7,313 nucleotides of DNA from an uncultured Ruminococcus sp. (GCA_937901485.1 CALGTT010000017.1:1-7313), one strand, 5' to 3'; positions 1-5,942 are shown, counted from the stretch's first letter. Notes: generated by a model from the sequence alone, not told the origin. Program-made: numbers and translations.

Positions 1-1247
1 TCTTTGACCAGATGGAAAGCTTTGCTTCCTATGCCTTCAACAAATCCCATGCCGCCGCCTACGCGCTGCTTGCCTACCAGACGGCGTACCTCAAATGCAA
101 TCACTTTCCCGAATACATGGCAGCCCTCATGACCAGTGTCATCTCCGATGCCCCGAAGCTCATGAGCTACCTTGAGGAATGCCGCGCCGCCGGCGTGGAG
201 ATCTGTCCGCCCGATGTGAACGTGGGGGAGTGGAGCTTTGTCTGTGACGGCAATCGGATGCATTTCGGACTGCTCGCTATCCGCGGTCTTGGCAAGGGGC
301 TGATCGACAAAATGGTCAGCGAACGCCGACAGAACGGCAGATTCACGGGCTTTGTGGATTTCTGCCGCCGCATGTCCGCGCACGGCATGAACAAACGCGC
401 CCTCGAACCCATGATACAGGCAGGCGCACTCGACGGACTTGACTGCAACCGCCGCCAGATGCTCCTTGCTTATGAGCAGGTCATGGATGCAGTGAACAGC
501 GGCGATCAGGCAATGGAGGGGCAGATGAGCCTGTTCGGGGATGCACAGATGAGCGATGCCTCCGACCTCGTGATCCCGCCTGCGGAGGATTTCGACCTTA
601 CTGCCCGACTCCAGATGGAAAAGGCAGCCGCCGGCATGTATCTGTCCGGTCATCCCATGGACGGACTGCGGCATGTAAGGGAGCTTCTGCACTGCGATCC
701 CATCAGCCGTCTCACCGCGGACAAGGGCAGAAATGTCTCGGACAAGCAGGAGGTGAAGCTTCTGTGCACCGCGCAGAGCATCAAGAAGCACCGCACCAAG
801 GGCGGCGAAGAAATGTGCTTTGTAACTGCGGAGGACGCGGACGGCATCATCGATATCGTTGTGTTTCCGCGCCTTTACGCCATTTCTGTGCAGCGGCTTC
901 GTCCGGATGCCATACTCTATGTCAACGGCAGGATCTCCCGCAGGGAGGACGAAGTTTCCGTGCTTGCCGAAAGCATCCGCGCACAGGAGGATTTCCCCCA
1001 AATGTTCCGCCAGATGCAGCTATGCATCAAGCTCGACAGCAGCAGGCTTGCGGAGTTTGAACATGCCGCGCAGCTTTGTGCAGCATATACGGGTGACACG
1101 GATGTGATCCTCTACCTGACCGACCGCAAGCAGTATGTCTTTCCCAGAAAACGACTGCGCATACAGATCACGGAAGCCTCCTACCATCAGCTCTGCACAT
1201 GCTTTCCGCCGGATCATATTGGCTGTATTCCGGCTGTTCATGGATAA
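1..1247 (+). CDS. dnaE: DNA polymerase III subunit alpha DnaE, C-terminal part (5' partial)
   Basis: Catalytic subunit of the replicative DNA polymerase (family C, DnaE type). The gene enters from the left edge; the first whole codon is 3-5 and about 414 residues remain of a protein usually near 1,150. Numbering from the Met at position 12: residues 5-40 hold the conserved FASYAFNKSHAAAYALLAYQ stretch that closes the polymerase core. Residues 89-121 (AIRGLGKGLI onward) form the helix-hairpin-helix DNA-binding region. QMSLF at 171-175 fits the QxSLF consensus of the internal beta-clamp-binding motif. LSGHP at 211-215 is the conserved linker before the OB-fold, which spans about 248-322 (KLLCTAQSIKKH, then IDIVVFP). 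The last ~90 residues resemble the variable tail of the family. The frame is open throughout and ends in TAA at 1245-1247. dnaE followed by pfkA is a common Firmicutes order. The polymerase active site itself lies outside the window. Confidence 0.96.
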   Translation, partial: FDQMESFASYAFNKSHAAAYALLAYQTAYLKCNHFPEYMAALMTSVISDAPKLMSYLEECRAAGVEICPPDVNVGEWSFVCDGNRMHFGLLAIRGLGKGLIDKMVSERRQNGRFTGFVDFCRRMSAHGMNKRALEPMIQAGALDGLDCNRRQMLLAYEQVMDAVNSGDQAMEGQMSLFGDAQMSDASDLVIPPAEDFDLTARLQMEKAAAGMYLSGHPMDGLRHVRELLHCDPISRLTADKGRNVSDKQEVKLLCTAQSIKKHRTKGGEEMCFVTAEDADGIIDIVVFPRLYAISVQRLRPDAILYVNGRISRREDEVSVLAESIRAQEDFPQMFRQMQLCIKLDSSRLAEFEHAAQLCAAYTGDTDVILYLTDRKQYVFPRKRLRIQITEASYHQLCTCFPPDHIGCIPAVHG

Positions 1248-1311
1248 GGCATGGTGAAAAGATTCAAAAAGCAATGACTTGCTTCAGGAAAACATGGTGA
1301 TAATCCAAAAA

Positions 1312-1339
1312 TTACTTATAATTTGGGTTAGATAAGTAA
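1312..1339. promoter_or_regulatory. Perfect 8-bp inverted repeat just upstream of the pfkA promoter (possible operator)
   Basis: TTACTTAT at 1312-1319 and ATAAGTAA at 1332-1339 are exact reverse complements separated by 12 bp. The right arm ends 8 bp before the -35 box at 1348. This position would suit a DNA-binding activator or repressor. The arms are almost pure A/T, and chance in an AT-rich intergenic region is a real alternative. It is not a convincing + strand terminator for dnaE because no T-tract follows. Confidence 0.35.
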
Positions 1340-1347
1340 AAAAAGGC

Positions 1348-1376
1348 TTGACATCAGCCTCTAAATGTTGTAAAAT
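1348..1376 (+). promoter_or_regulatory. pfkA promoter, near-consensus housekeeping sigma type
   Basis: The -35 box TTGACA (1348-1353) is a perfect consensus match. It is followed by a 17-bp spacer and the -10 box TAAAAT (1371-1376), one base off TATAAT. Transcription should start near 1383, giving a leader of about 40 nt. The region upstream is AT-rich. This means pfkA is probably transcribed separately from dnaE. Confidence 0.85.
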
Positions 1377-1395
1377 ATAAGAGTAGAAATATTTT

Positions 1396-1405
1396 TGCAT
1401 ATGCA
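1396..1405. promoter_or_regulatory. 10-bp perfect palindrome in the pfkA leader
   Basis: TGCATATGCA is fully self-complementary and lies between the predicted transcription start (about 1383) and the ribosome binding site (1410-1414). A downstream operator is possible, but the site is short and I recognise no known regulator motif. Confidence 0.2.
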
Positions 1406-1423
1406 GAATGGAGAATGTATGAT

Positions 1424-2386
1424 ATGAAGAAAATCGGTGTTTTAACCAGCGGCGGCGACGCTCCGGGCATGAACGCTGCTGTCAGAGCTGTTGCACGCGC
1501 AGCACTGGCAAAGGGCATGGAGGTAGTAGGTATTCAGAAGGGTTATGTTGGTCTTCTGGAGCGTGAATACTTTGATATGACTGCAAGAAGCGTTTCCGGT
1601 ATCATCCAGAGAGGCGGTACTTGTCTGTATACTGCAAGATGCCCTGAATTCCGCAACATGGAAGGTGTTATGAAGGGCAAGGAGGTCTGTGAGGAACTGG
1701 GCATTGAAGGTCTGGTAGTCATCGGCGGCGACGGTTCTTTCCGCGGCGCAGGCGACCTGTCCTCTGTCGGCATCCCCTGCATCGGCATCCCCGGTACAAT
1801 TGACAACGATATCCAGTGCACAGAGTATACCATCGGTTATGATACCGCTATGAATACTGCAATGGAAATGATCGACAAGCTCCGCGATACCACACAGTCC
1901 CACGCTCGCTGCTCCGTTGTAGAGGTAATGGGCAGACGCGCAGGCTTTATTGCTGTAAACGTAGCAATGGCTGTTGGTGCAGAAGCGGCTTTGACACTGG
2001 AGCGTCCCTATGATCTGGACAAGATCGCTGCCAAGATGATCCGTACCCGCGATTCCAAGGGCAAGAATCATTTCATCATCGTAGTATCCGAGGGCGTAGG
2101 TCAGGTGGAGAATATCGCAAGAACCATTCAGGAAATGACCGGCATCGAATCAAGAGCAACTGTTCTGGGACATGTACAGCGCGGCGGTTCTCCGACTGTT
2201 CGCGACCGTATTGCTGCAACAGAGCTGGGTTACCATGCAGTTGAGCTGCTTGAGCAGGGCATCGGCAACAGAATCGTTGGCTTCAAGGATGGCAAGGTTT
2301 ATGACATCGACCTGCACGAAGGTCTTGCTATGAACAAGCCGTTCGATGATGCAAGATATGACATCCTGACAGAAACAGCATATTAA
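1424..2386 (+). CDS. pfkA: ATP-dependent 6-phosphofructokinase
   Basis: Phosphorylates fructose 6-phosphate to fructose 1,6-bisphosphate with ATP, the committed step of glycolysis; cytoplasmic homotetramer in this family. The protein has 320 residues, the usual bacterial PfkA length. Visible motifs: SGGDAPGMN (9-17) and GGDGS (101-105) for nucleotide binding; GTIDND (124-129) with the catalytic Asp127; Arg162 and MGRR (169-172) for substrate binding; GHVQRGGSP (249-257). Gly104 and Gly124 mark the ATP type rather than the pyrophosphate type. Arg21, Arg25, Arg154 and Glu187 match allosteric-site positions known in E. coli/Geobacillus PfkA, so ADP/PEP regulation is plausible. I chose the ATG at 1424 because GGAGA (1410-1414) lies 9 nt upstream. 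An in-frame ATG at 1415 touches that site and is less likely. No pyruvate kinase gene follows, unlike in Bacillus. Confidence 0.97.
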   Translation: MKKIGVLTSGGDAPGMNAAVRAVARAALAKGMEVVGIQKGYVGLLEREYFDMTARSVSGIIQRGGTCLYTARCPEFRNMEGVMKGKEVCEELGIEGLVVIGGDGSFRGAGDLSSVGIPCIGIPGTIDNDIQCTEYTIGYDTAMNTAMEMIDKLRDTTQSHARCSVVEVMGRRAGFIAVNVAMAVGAEAALTLERPYDLDKIAAKMIRTRDSKGKNHFIIVVSEGVGQVENIARTIQEMTGIESRATVLGHVQRGGSPTVRDRIAATELGYHAVELLEQGIGNRIVGFKDGKVYDIDLHEGLAMNKPFDDARYDILTETAY

Positions 2387-2401
2387 TCAAAAATAACAGC
2401 T

Positions 2402-2423
2402 CCCGTCCGCATCCGCGGGCGGG
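2402..2423 (+). terminator. GC-rich hairpin after pfkA (possible terminator or 3' stabiliser, no T-tract)
   Basis: CCCGTCCGC (2402-2410) pairs with GCGGGCGGG (2415-2423): nine pairs including one G-U, closing a 4-nt loop. No run of T follows, so it is not a standard intrinsic terminator. It lies 15 nt past the pfkA stop and 11 nt before the riboswitch. I see no promoter between pfkA and the riboswitch, so the transporter may be reached by read-through from pfkA. Confidence 0.4.
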
Positions 2424-2434
2424 TGACTGATGAT

Positions 2435-2538
2435 CATACAGAGTAGAAATCTGTGCGTTAAGTGCCGGTCAAACGGGGAGTTGTTGACCGGACGAAAAGG
2501 CTTTGCCTTGCGGTACAGATCTCGCATCCCGCTGAATG
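2435..2538 (+). promoter_or_regulatory. Tetrahydrofolate (THF) riboswitch aptamer
   Basis: The sequence carries the conserved core I know from class I THF riboswitches: GAGTAG (2441-2446), GCGTTAAGTG (2455-2464), GGGGAGTTG (2475-2483), ACGAAAAG (2492-2499), GCGGTA (2510-2515) and CGCATCCCGCT (2523-2533). The pairing supports it. P1 is 2435-2441 with 2532-2538 (one mismatch). P2 is 2449-2454 with 2515-2520 (perfect). P3 is 2465-2472 with 2484-2491 (perfect 8 bp). P4 is 2497-2501 with 2505-2509 around a TTT loop. The P3 loop GGGA (2476-2479) can form the expected pseudoknot with TCCC (2527-2530). THF riboswitches usually repress folate uptake or synthesis genes when reduced folate is abundant, which fits the folT-like gene that follows. 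Confidence 0.93.
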
Positions 2539-2559
2539 TGTAATTTGAAGCTCTCATAG

Positions 2560-2602
2560 CCTTGAATTATGCACGAAGCTGTCATGGCTCGCATAAAGGA
2601 GG
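2560..2602 (+). promoter_or_regulatory. Candidate expression platform: hairpin that can mask the folT ribosome binding site
   Basis: TTATGC (2567-2572) is the exact reverse complement of GCATAA (2591-2596), which abuts the AGGAGG at 2597-2602. CCT at 2560-2562 can extend the stem to AGG at 2597-2599 across a small bulge, hiding half of the Shine-Dalgarno sequence. There is no hairpin plus T-tract between aptamer and gene, so control of translation is more likely than control of termination. How ligand binding would be coupled to this stem is not obvious, because it does not overlap P1. Confidence 0.4.
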
Positions 2603-2609
2603 TTATATG

Positions 2610-3218
2610 ATGAGCTTTTTTTCTATGTTCGGAACGTCTTTCAAGGAGTTCCGCAATGTCCGCACGGTGCTGATCACCGGACTTTTCATCGCCGTTTCCA
2701 TGGTGCTGGAAATGTTTTCTATTAATCTTGCGCTGTTCAAGATCAACTTTGCATTCCTTGCCATTGCTGTCATCGGTATGCTGTTCGGCCCGTCCGTCGG
2801 ACTGGTCGCCGGAATGCTCTGTGATATCGTGGGCTTTATTGCCAAGCCCGACGGCGGCTTTTTCCCGGCGTATGTACTTGTTGCCGGTTTGCAGGGCTTG
2901 ATCTACGGCATCTGCCTGTACCACCGCGCAGATCCGCAGCTCCGCTTTCTGAAACGGCAGAGCAGCACGATCGTGCTGTGTATTCGCGCAGTGATCGCAA
3001 GACTCCTCGATGTGGTCATCATCAATCTGCTGCTGAATACCGCGCTCAATCTGCACTATGGTTTTATTCCTGCGGAGGCATACGGGACAGCGGTCATCGC
3101 CAGAACAGCCAAAAATGTACTGGAGCTTGCCGCGGATATTCCGCTGCTCATGCTGATTCTTCCGGCAGCACTTGTTGCCTATCAGCGCATGGGTGCAGTC
3201 CGCGCAGCGAGAAGCTGA
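2610..3218 (+). CDS. folT: Folate ECF transporter substrate-binding (S) component, FolT-like
   Basis: Integral membrane S component of an energy-coupling-factor transporter. It would bind folate outside and dock on the shared EcfA-EcfA'-EcfT module, which is not encoded here. The protein has 202 residues, typical for S components. Family features: a short cytoplasmic N-terminus ending in NVRTVL (17-22), then about six hydrophobic segments, with IGMLFGPSVGLVAGMLCDIVG (about 55-75) and GGFFPAYVLVAGLQGLIYG (about 82-100), which correspond to conserved Gly/Pro-rich parts of the FolT group. Substrate assignment comes mostly from the THF riboswitch 70 bp upstream. Start: AGGAGG (2597-2602) is 7 nt before the ATG at 2610. 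The preceding ATG at 2607 would add one Met and cannot be excluded. The frame also runs upstream to a TTG at 2562, but that start has no ribosome binding site. Confidence 0.88.
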   Translation: MSFFSMFGTSFKEFRNVRTVLITGLFIAVSMVLEMFSINLALFKINFAFLAIAVIGMLFGPSVGLVAGMLCDIVGFIAKPDGGFFPAYVLVAGLQGLIYGICLYHRADPQLRFLKRQSSTIVLCIRAVIARLLDVVIINLLLNTALNLHYGFIPAEAYGTAVIARTAKNVLELAADIPLLMLILPAALVAYQRMGAVRAARS

Positions 3219-3262
3219 ATTGTAAACTATTACTATGTAGAATCTGAATATTGAATGAAAAA

Positions 3263-3320
3263 GCGGGATTCGGGGGCGCAGCCCCCCCGCATATCCCTCC
3301 CCGCTTTGCGGCGGAGGGGG
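3263..3320. repeat. Tandem GC-rich palindromes (REP-like intergenic element, possible terminator)
   Basis: Two adjacent hairpins occupy the folT-proC gap. The first is GGGGGC (3272-3277), loop GCA, GCCCCC (3281-3286), flanked by GCGGG (3263-3267) and CCCGC (3286-3290). The second is CCCTCCCCGC (3295-3304), loop TTT, GCGG (3308-3311), one bulged C, then GGAGGG (3313-3318). Base composition jumps from AT-rich flanks to nearly pure G/C. Similar GC palindromes are, from memory, dispersed between genes in Ruminococcus-type genomes. No T-tract follows, so its role in ending folT transcription is uncertain. Confidence 0.6.
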
Positions 3321-3387
3321 ACAACTCTTCTTGCCTATTCAGATGAAAGAATACCATCAGGTTTTAGCTTTTACGAACTACCATTAT

Positions 3388-3442
3388 AAAAAATGCTTGC
3401 TTTTTTATGCACTTTGTTGTATAATAAAAGTAAGCATTTTTT
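3388..3442. promoter_or_regulatory. 17-bp inverted repeat spanning the proC promoter (operator or AT-rich bidirectional terminator)
   Basis: The left arm 3388-3404 and right arm 3426-3442 pair over 17 positions with a single G-T pair (3399/3431). The core is ATGCTTGC against GTAAGCAT. The 21-bp centre holds the -10 box, the -35 box lies inside the left arm and the predicted start site lies inside the right arm. A dimeric repressor bound here would block the promoter. The right arm ends in seven T, so the folded RNA could also terminate transcription coming from folT. Confidence 0.55.
3397..3425 (+). promoter_or_regulatory. proC promoter, housekeeping sigma type
   Basis: TTGCTT (3397-3402) serves as -35 box, followed by a 17-bp spacer and a perfect TATAAT (3420-3425). 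The start should fall near 3432, giving a leader of only about 30 nt. This promoter probably drives proC and the two membrane-protein genes after it. Confidence 0.75.
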
Positions 3443-3462
3443 TGAAAGGAAAGGTGACGATT

Positions 3463-4269
3463 ATGTCAAAAATTACTGTTGGATTTATCGGCGCAGGCAA
3501 TATGGGCTTTGCGATCATGAAGGGCGCGGCGGAAAGCGCGTTCGGCAGTGAACTTTCTGTTTCTGCCTTTGACACCGATAATGAAAAGCTCCAGCGTCTT
3601 GCGGAATATGGCATCTCCGCCTGTGCATCCGGCAGGGAAGTGCTGGAACAGTGTAAGTATGTCTTTCTGGCAGTCAAGCCCCAGATGTTTGATGCCGTAC
3701 TTGCAGACCTCGCTCCGGCAGTCACACCGGATACGGTTCTTGTGTCCATTGCTGCCGGCATTACCGCGGAGTACATCCGCAGCAAGACCATTCCCGAAGC
3801 AAAGGTCGTTCTCGTGATGCCCAATACCCCTCTGCTCCTCGGTGCAGGTGCAACGGCACTGGCGAAATGTGAGCCGACCACGGAGGAGGAATTTGCCGTT
3901 GTCTGCCGCATTTTCGATTCCTGCGGCACGACCGCTGTCCTGCCGGAGAATAAGATGAAAGAGGTCATTGCTGTGAACGGCTCCAGCCCTGCATTTATCT
4001 ATCTTTTTGCAAAGGCTTTTGTGGATTATGCCGCAAAGGAGGGCATTGCGCCGGAAACTTCACTTCCGCTGTTTGCCCAGAGTCTCATCGGCTCTGCGAA
4101 AATGCTGACGGATTCCGGTTATACGATCGAAGAACTGATCCGCATGGTATCCTCTCCCGGCGGCACAACGCTTGCAGGACTTGACAAGATCTATGCCGGA
4201 GAACTTGAAAAGACCGTGGATGCAGCCTGCACAGCCTGCACCAAGCGTGCCTACGAGCTTTCCAAGTAG
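3463..4269 (+). CDS. proC: Pyrroline-5-carboxylate reductase
   Basis: Last step of proline synthesis: reduces 1-pyrroline-5-carboxylate to proline with NAD(P)H; cytoplasmic. The protein has 268 residues, normal for ProC. An N-terminal Rossmann fold opens with GFIGAGNMG (7-15). VKPQ (71-74) and MPNTP (119-123) are family hallmarks. NGSSPAF (172-178) begins the helical dimerisation domain, and the ProC signature lies at about 225-242, with SSPGGTT at 230-236 in the substrate-binding loop. Start: AGGTGA (3452-3457) is 5 nt before the ATG at 3463. The open frame extends back to 3331, but that extension crosses the promoter and has no family similarity. No proA or proB is in the window. It is the first gene of a tight run of three, with 48 bp to the next start. 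Confidence 0.96.
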   Translation: MSKITVGFIGAGNMGFAIMKGAAESAFGSELSVSAFDTDNEKLQRLAEYGISACASGREVLEQCKYVFLAVKPQMFDAVLADLAPAVTPDTVLVSIAAGITAEYIRSKTIPEAKVVLVMPNTPLLLGAGATALAKCEPTTEEEFAVVCRIFDSCGTTAVLPENKMKEVIAVNGSSPAFIYLFAKAFVDYAAKEGIAPETSLPLFAQSLIGSAKMLTDSGYTIEELIRMVSSPGGTTLAGLDKIYAGELEKTVDAACTACTKRAYELSK

Positions 4270-4283
4270 CATAAACTAACGGA

Positions 4284-4320
4284 CATGCACATAGACTGCA
4301 TTAAGGAGTTGATGTGCATG
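4284..4320 (+). promoter_or_regulatory. 9-bp perfect hairpin enclosing the ribosome binding site of the SpoIIM-like gene
   Basis: CATGCACAT (4284-4292) and ATGTGCATG (4312-4320) are exact reverse complements. The 19-nt loop contains AAGGAG (4303-4308), while both candidate start codons (4312 and 4318) are buried in the right arm. In mRNA this should lower or regulate initiation. As DNA it could be an operator, but no promoter is evident next to it. Confidence 0.5.
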
Positions 4321-4926
4321 AAACAAGGAAGCACCCCCGAAACCATAAGCGATCCCATCACAGCGGCACTTCTGCTGACACTGTGCCTCGGCGCGGCTGT
4401 CGGCAGTATCCTGAATGCCTTTGTGCCTGCGCCGGACATCTGCCACAATCCGCTGCTGCGGCAGGGGATGGGGACGGATATGGCGGCGTACAGCGCGGGC
4501 AGAAGCCTGCTGGAATTGTGCGGCATACCGCTGTTCTGGCTGCTCTGCACGGGACTTTCCGGAACATCAGTCGTCGGGAAACCGCTTGCATTCGGGCTTT
4601 TGCTCTGGCGTGGGACAGCCCTCGGTGCAGTGCTCTGTGATATTTACATGCTGCAGGGGATCGCCGGATTTCTGACGGCAATCCTCTTTGCCGTGCCCTG
4701 CGCACTGACGGGAACGTTTCTGTTTCTCATCGGCACGCGTGAGGCGATCCGCTTTTCCTCCGCGCTGTTCCGCCATACCCTGAACGGCAGTGAGGAACTG
4801 CCGCCGCTGCGCCTGTACATGCTCCGCTTTCTGGTGACAGCGGTGTTTCTGACACTTTCGGGCGGCGTACAGTGTATCTGGCTGAAAACTGCCTATCCGG
4901 TGTATCTGGAATGGATGGCGGGATGA
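4318..4926 (+). CDS. SpoIIM-like (DUF95) five-helix membrane protein
   Basis: Predicted integral membrane protein of 202 residues. Hydrophobic segments lie at about 14-36, 63-83, 86-108, 113-138 and 166-188, five in all, the count and size of SpoIIM. The Gly-rich pattern in the middle (GLSGTSVVGKPLAFGLLLWR at 79-98, then GTALGAV) resembles the conserved block of SpoIIM/DUF95 proteins, in which a GxxxxG-P element is followed by a charged Arg/Gly turn. SpoIIM works with SpoIID and SpoIIP in engulfment during sporulation, but DUF95 members also occur in non-sporulating bacteria, and no other sporulation gene is visible. Start: AAGGAG (4303-4308) is 9 nt before the ATG at 4318. The ATG at 4312 is too close (3 nt), and one at 4285 lacks a binding site. 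It is 48 bp after proC and 30 bp before the next gene, so probably cotranscribed. Family call from pattern only. Confidence 0.55.
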   Translation: MKQGSTPETISDPITAALLLTLCLGAAVGSILNAFVPAPDICHNPLLRQGMGTDMAAYSAGRSLLELCGIPLFWLLCTGLSGTSVVGKPLAFGLLLWRGTALGAVLCDIYMLQGIAGFLTAILFAVPCALTGTFLFLIGTREAIRFSSALFRHTLNGSEELPPLRLYMLRFLVTAVFLTLSGGVQCIWLKTAYPVYLEWMAG

Positions 4927-4956
4927 TGGGAAAAATAAAAGAAAAGGATGAAATTT

Positions 4957-5898
4957 ATGGGACTTTTCGGAAACTATGAAAACTCCGGTGTCGGCATTGC
5001 AAAGGATGCCCCCAAAAAGAAGCCGTTTTTCCGGTTCTGGGAGCTGACGGGCAGAAAATTCTGGAAGCTCATTGAGCTGAATATGCTCCTGATGACACTT
5101 GCCCTGCCGATGATCGGCGCGGCGGCAGCACTCTATTTTCTGATCGGCAGCAATCCTGCGCTGGCGTTCGGCATTGCCGGTGCACTTGCACTGCTTTCTG
5201 CCGTTCTCCTCGGACCGTATCTGGCAGGATGTACGAAGATCCTGCGGAATTTCACGCTTGAAAAGCCGCAGTTCCTGTTCGATACCTTTAAAAAGACTTT
5301 CCGCAGCTGCTTTAAGCAGGCATGTGTGATGGGATTGCTCGATGTCCTTATTGGCATCTCTCTCTCTGCCGGTCTGTACGTCTACCCGTTGATGATCGAA
5401 GGCGCAAAGGAAGCGGGTGCATCCCCGACGATGTATTATGTGCTGCTGGTTGCAAGCTTCAGCGTTGGCATTGCTGTTCTGCTCATGAGCTTCTATGCCT
5501 ACCTCATGATCGTTTCCACCGATCTGAGCATGAAGAATATCCTCAAAAACTCCCTTGCGCTGAGCTGCATCGCGCTCAAGCAGAATCTTATCACGCTCGT
5601 GATCGCTGCACTTGTACTTGGCGCGTTCATCCTGCTGAGCATCTTTTTCCCCTATATCATGGCGTTTGTCTGGCCGTTCATGCCGCTGTCCTTTGTGGGC
5701 TTTGTGATCGTGTTCAACTGCTATCCGATCATCCAGAAATACGTTATCAATCCCTACTATGCACAGCGCGGCGAGGTCAACCCCGAAATGCTGCACGGTC
5801 AGAGTCAGGGCGAAAACGTTTTCGAGGATCAGGGCGGCAAGGAAAAGCCCGTCGAAGCCAAGAAGCAGAGCAAGGGCAAGGGAAAGGTGATCTCCTGA
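4957..5898 (+). CDS. DUF624 (YesL-like) membrane protein
   Basis: Predicted membrane protein of 313 residues. The N-terminus MGLFGNYENSGVGIAKD and the following FFRFWELTGRKFWKLIELN (24-42) match the typical opening of clostridial DUF624 proteins: a basic and aromatic amphipathic stretch, then the first membrane helix. About six hydrophobic segments follow (39-63, 66-91, 122-146, 158-186, 209-231, 235-258). The tail from about 270 is hydrophilic, ending in a Lys-rich run (KKQSKGKGK, 302-310), probably cytoplasmic. DUF624 has no settled biochemical function; relatives such as YesL are often found beside carbohydrate-uptake genes, which is not the case here. Start: AAAAGG (4942-4947) is 9 nt before the ATG at 4957. 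The in-frame ATG at 4948 directly touches that site. Likely last gene of the proC run, because a strong promoter follows it. Confidence 0.8.
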   Translation: MGLFGNYENSGVGIAKDAPKKKPFFRFWELTGRKFWKLIELNMLLMTLALPMIGAAAALYFLIGSNPALAFGIAGALALLSAVLLGPYLAGCTKILRNFTLEKPQFLFDTFKKTFRSCFKQACVMGLLDVLIGISLSAGLYVYPLMIEGAKEAGASPTMYYVLLVASFSVGIAVLLMSFYAYLMIVSTDLSMKNILKNSLALSCIALKQNLITLVIAALVLGAFILLSIFFPYIMAFVWPFMPLSFVGFVIVFNCYPIIQKYVINPYYAQRGEVNPEMLHGQSQGENVFEDQGGKEKPVEAKKQSKGKGKVIS

Positions 5899-5899
5899 C

Positions 5900-5932
5900 C
5901 TGAAAAATTTCAGAAATCTTCATAATTTTTTT
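5900..5932 (+). terminator. Weak possible terminator after the DUF624 gene
   Basis: CTGAAA (5900-5905) and TTTCAG (5908-5913) can form a small A/T-rich hairpin, and a seven-T run sits at 5926-5932, but 12 nt separate stem and T-tract. The same AT-rich stretch doubles as upstream sequence of the rpsO promoter. I see no better terminator in this gap. Confidence 0.25.
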
Positions 5933-5942
5933 GAAAAAACTC

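Noticed and set aside
1269..1284. Hairpin AAGCAA-TGAC-TTGCTT after dnaE as a terminator.
   Set aside because: Six weak pairs and no T-tract afterwards.
1381..1390. GAGTAGAAAT in the pfkA leader is identical to the start of the THF aptamer core (2441-2450), suggesting a second riboswitch.
   Set aside because: None of the other conserved blocks or helices follow, and the leader is only about 40 nt long.
1442..2071. Minus-strand open frame inside pfkA.
   Set aside because: Antisense shadow of a highly conserved gene; Ser/Ala/Cys-rich product without domain pattern.
2547..2589. Imperfect direct repeat (GAAGCT-TCAT pattern at 2547-2561 and 2575-2589, 12 of 15 matching).
   Set aside because: Only two copies, short and imperfect; the second copy is better explained by the hairpin before the ribosome binding site.
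2562..2609. Upstream TTG start for the folT-like gene.
   Set aside because: No ribosome binding site, and the added residues are not family-like; the AGGAGG fits the ATG at 2610.
3331..3462. N-terminal extension of proC by 44 residues.
   Set aside because: It crosses the predicted promoter and transcription start and has no ribosome binding site.
4567..5796. Long minus-strand open frame (409 codons) opposite the two membrane-protein genes.
   Set aside because: Its product is rich in His, Gln, Cys and Arg with no domain pattern, and it mirrors the codon bias of the + strand genes, which have clear starts and families.
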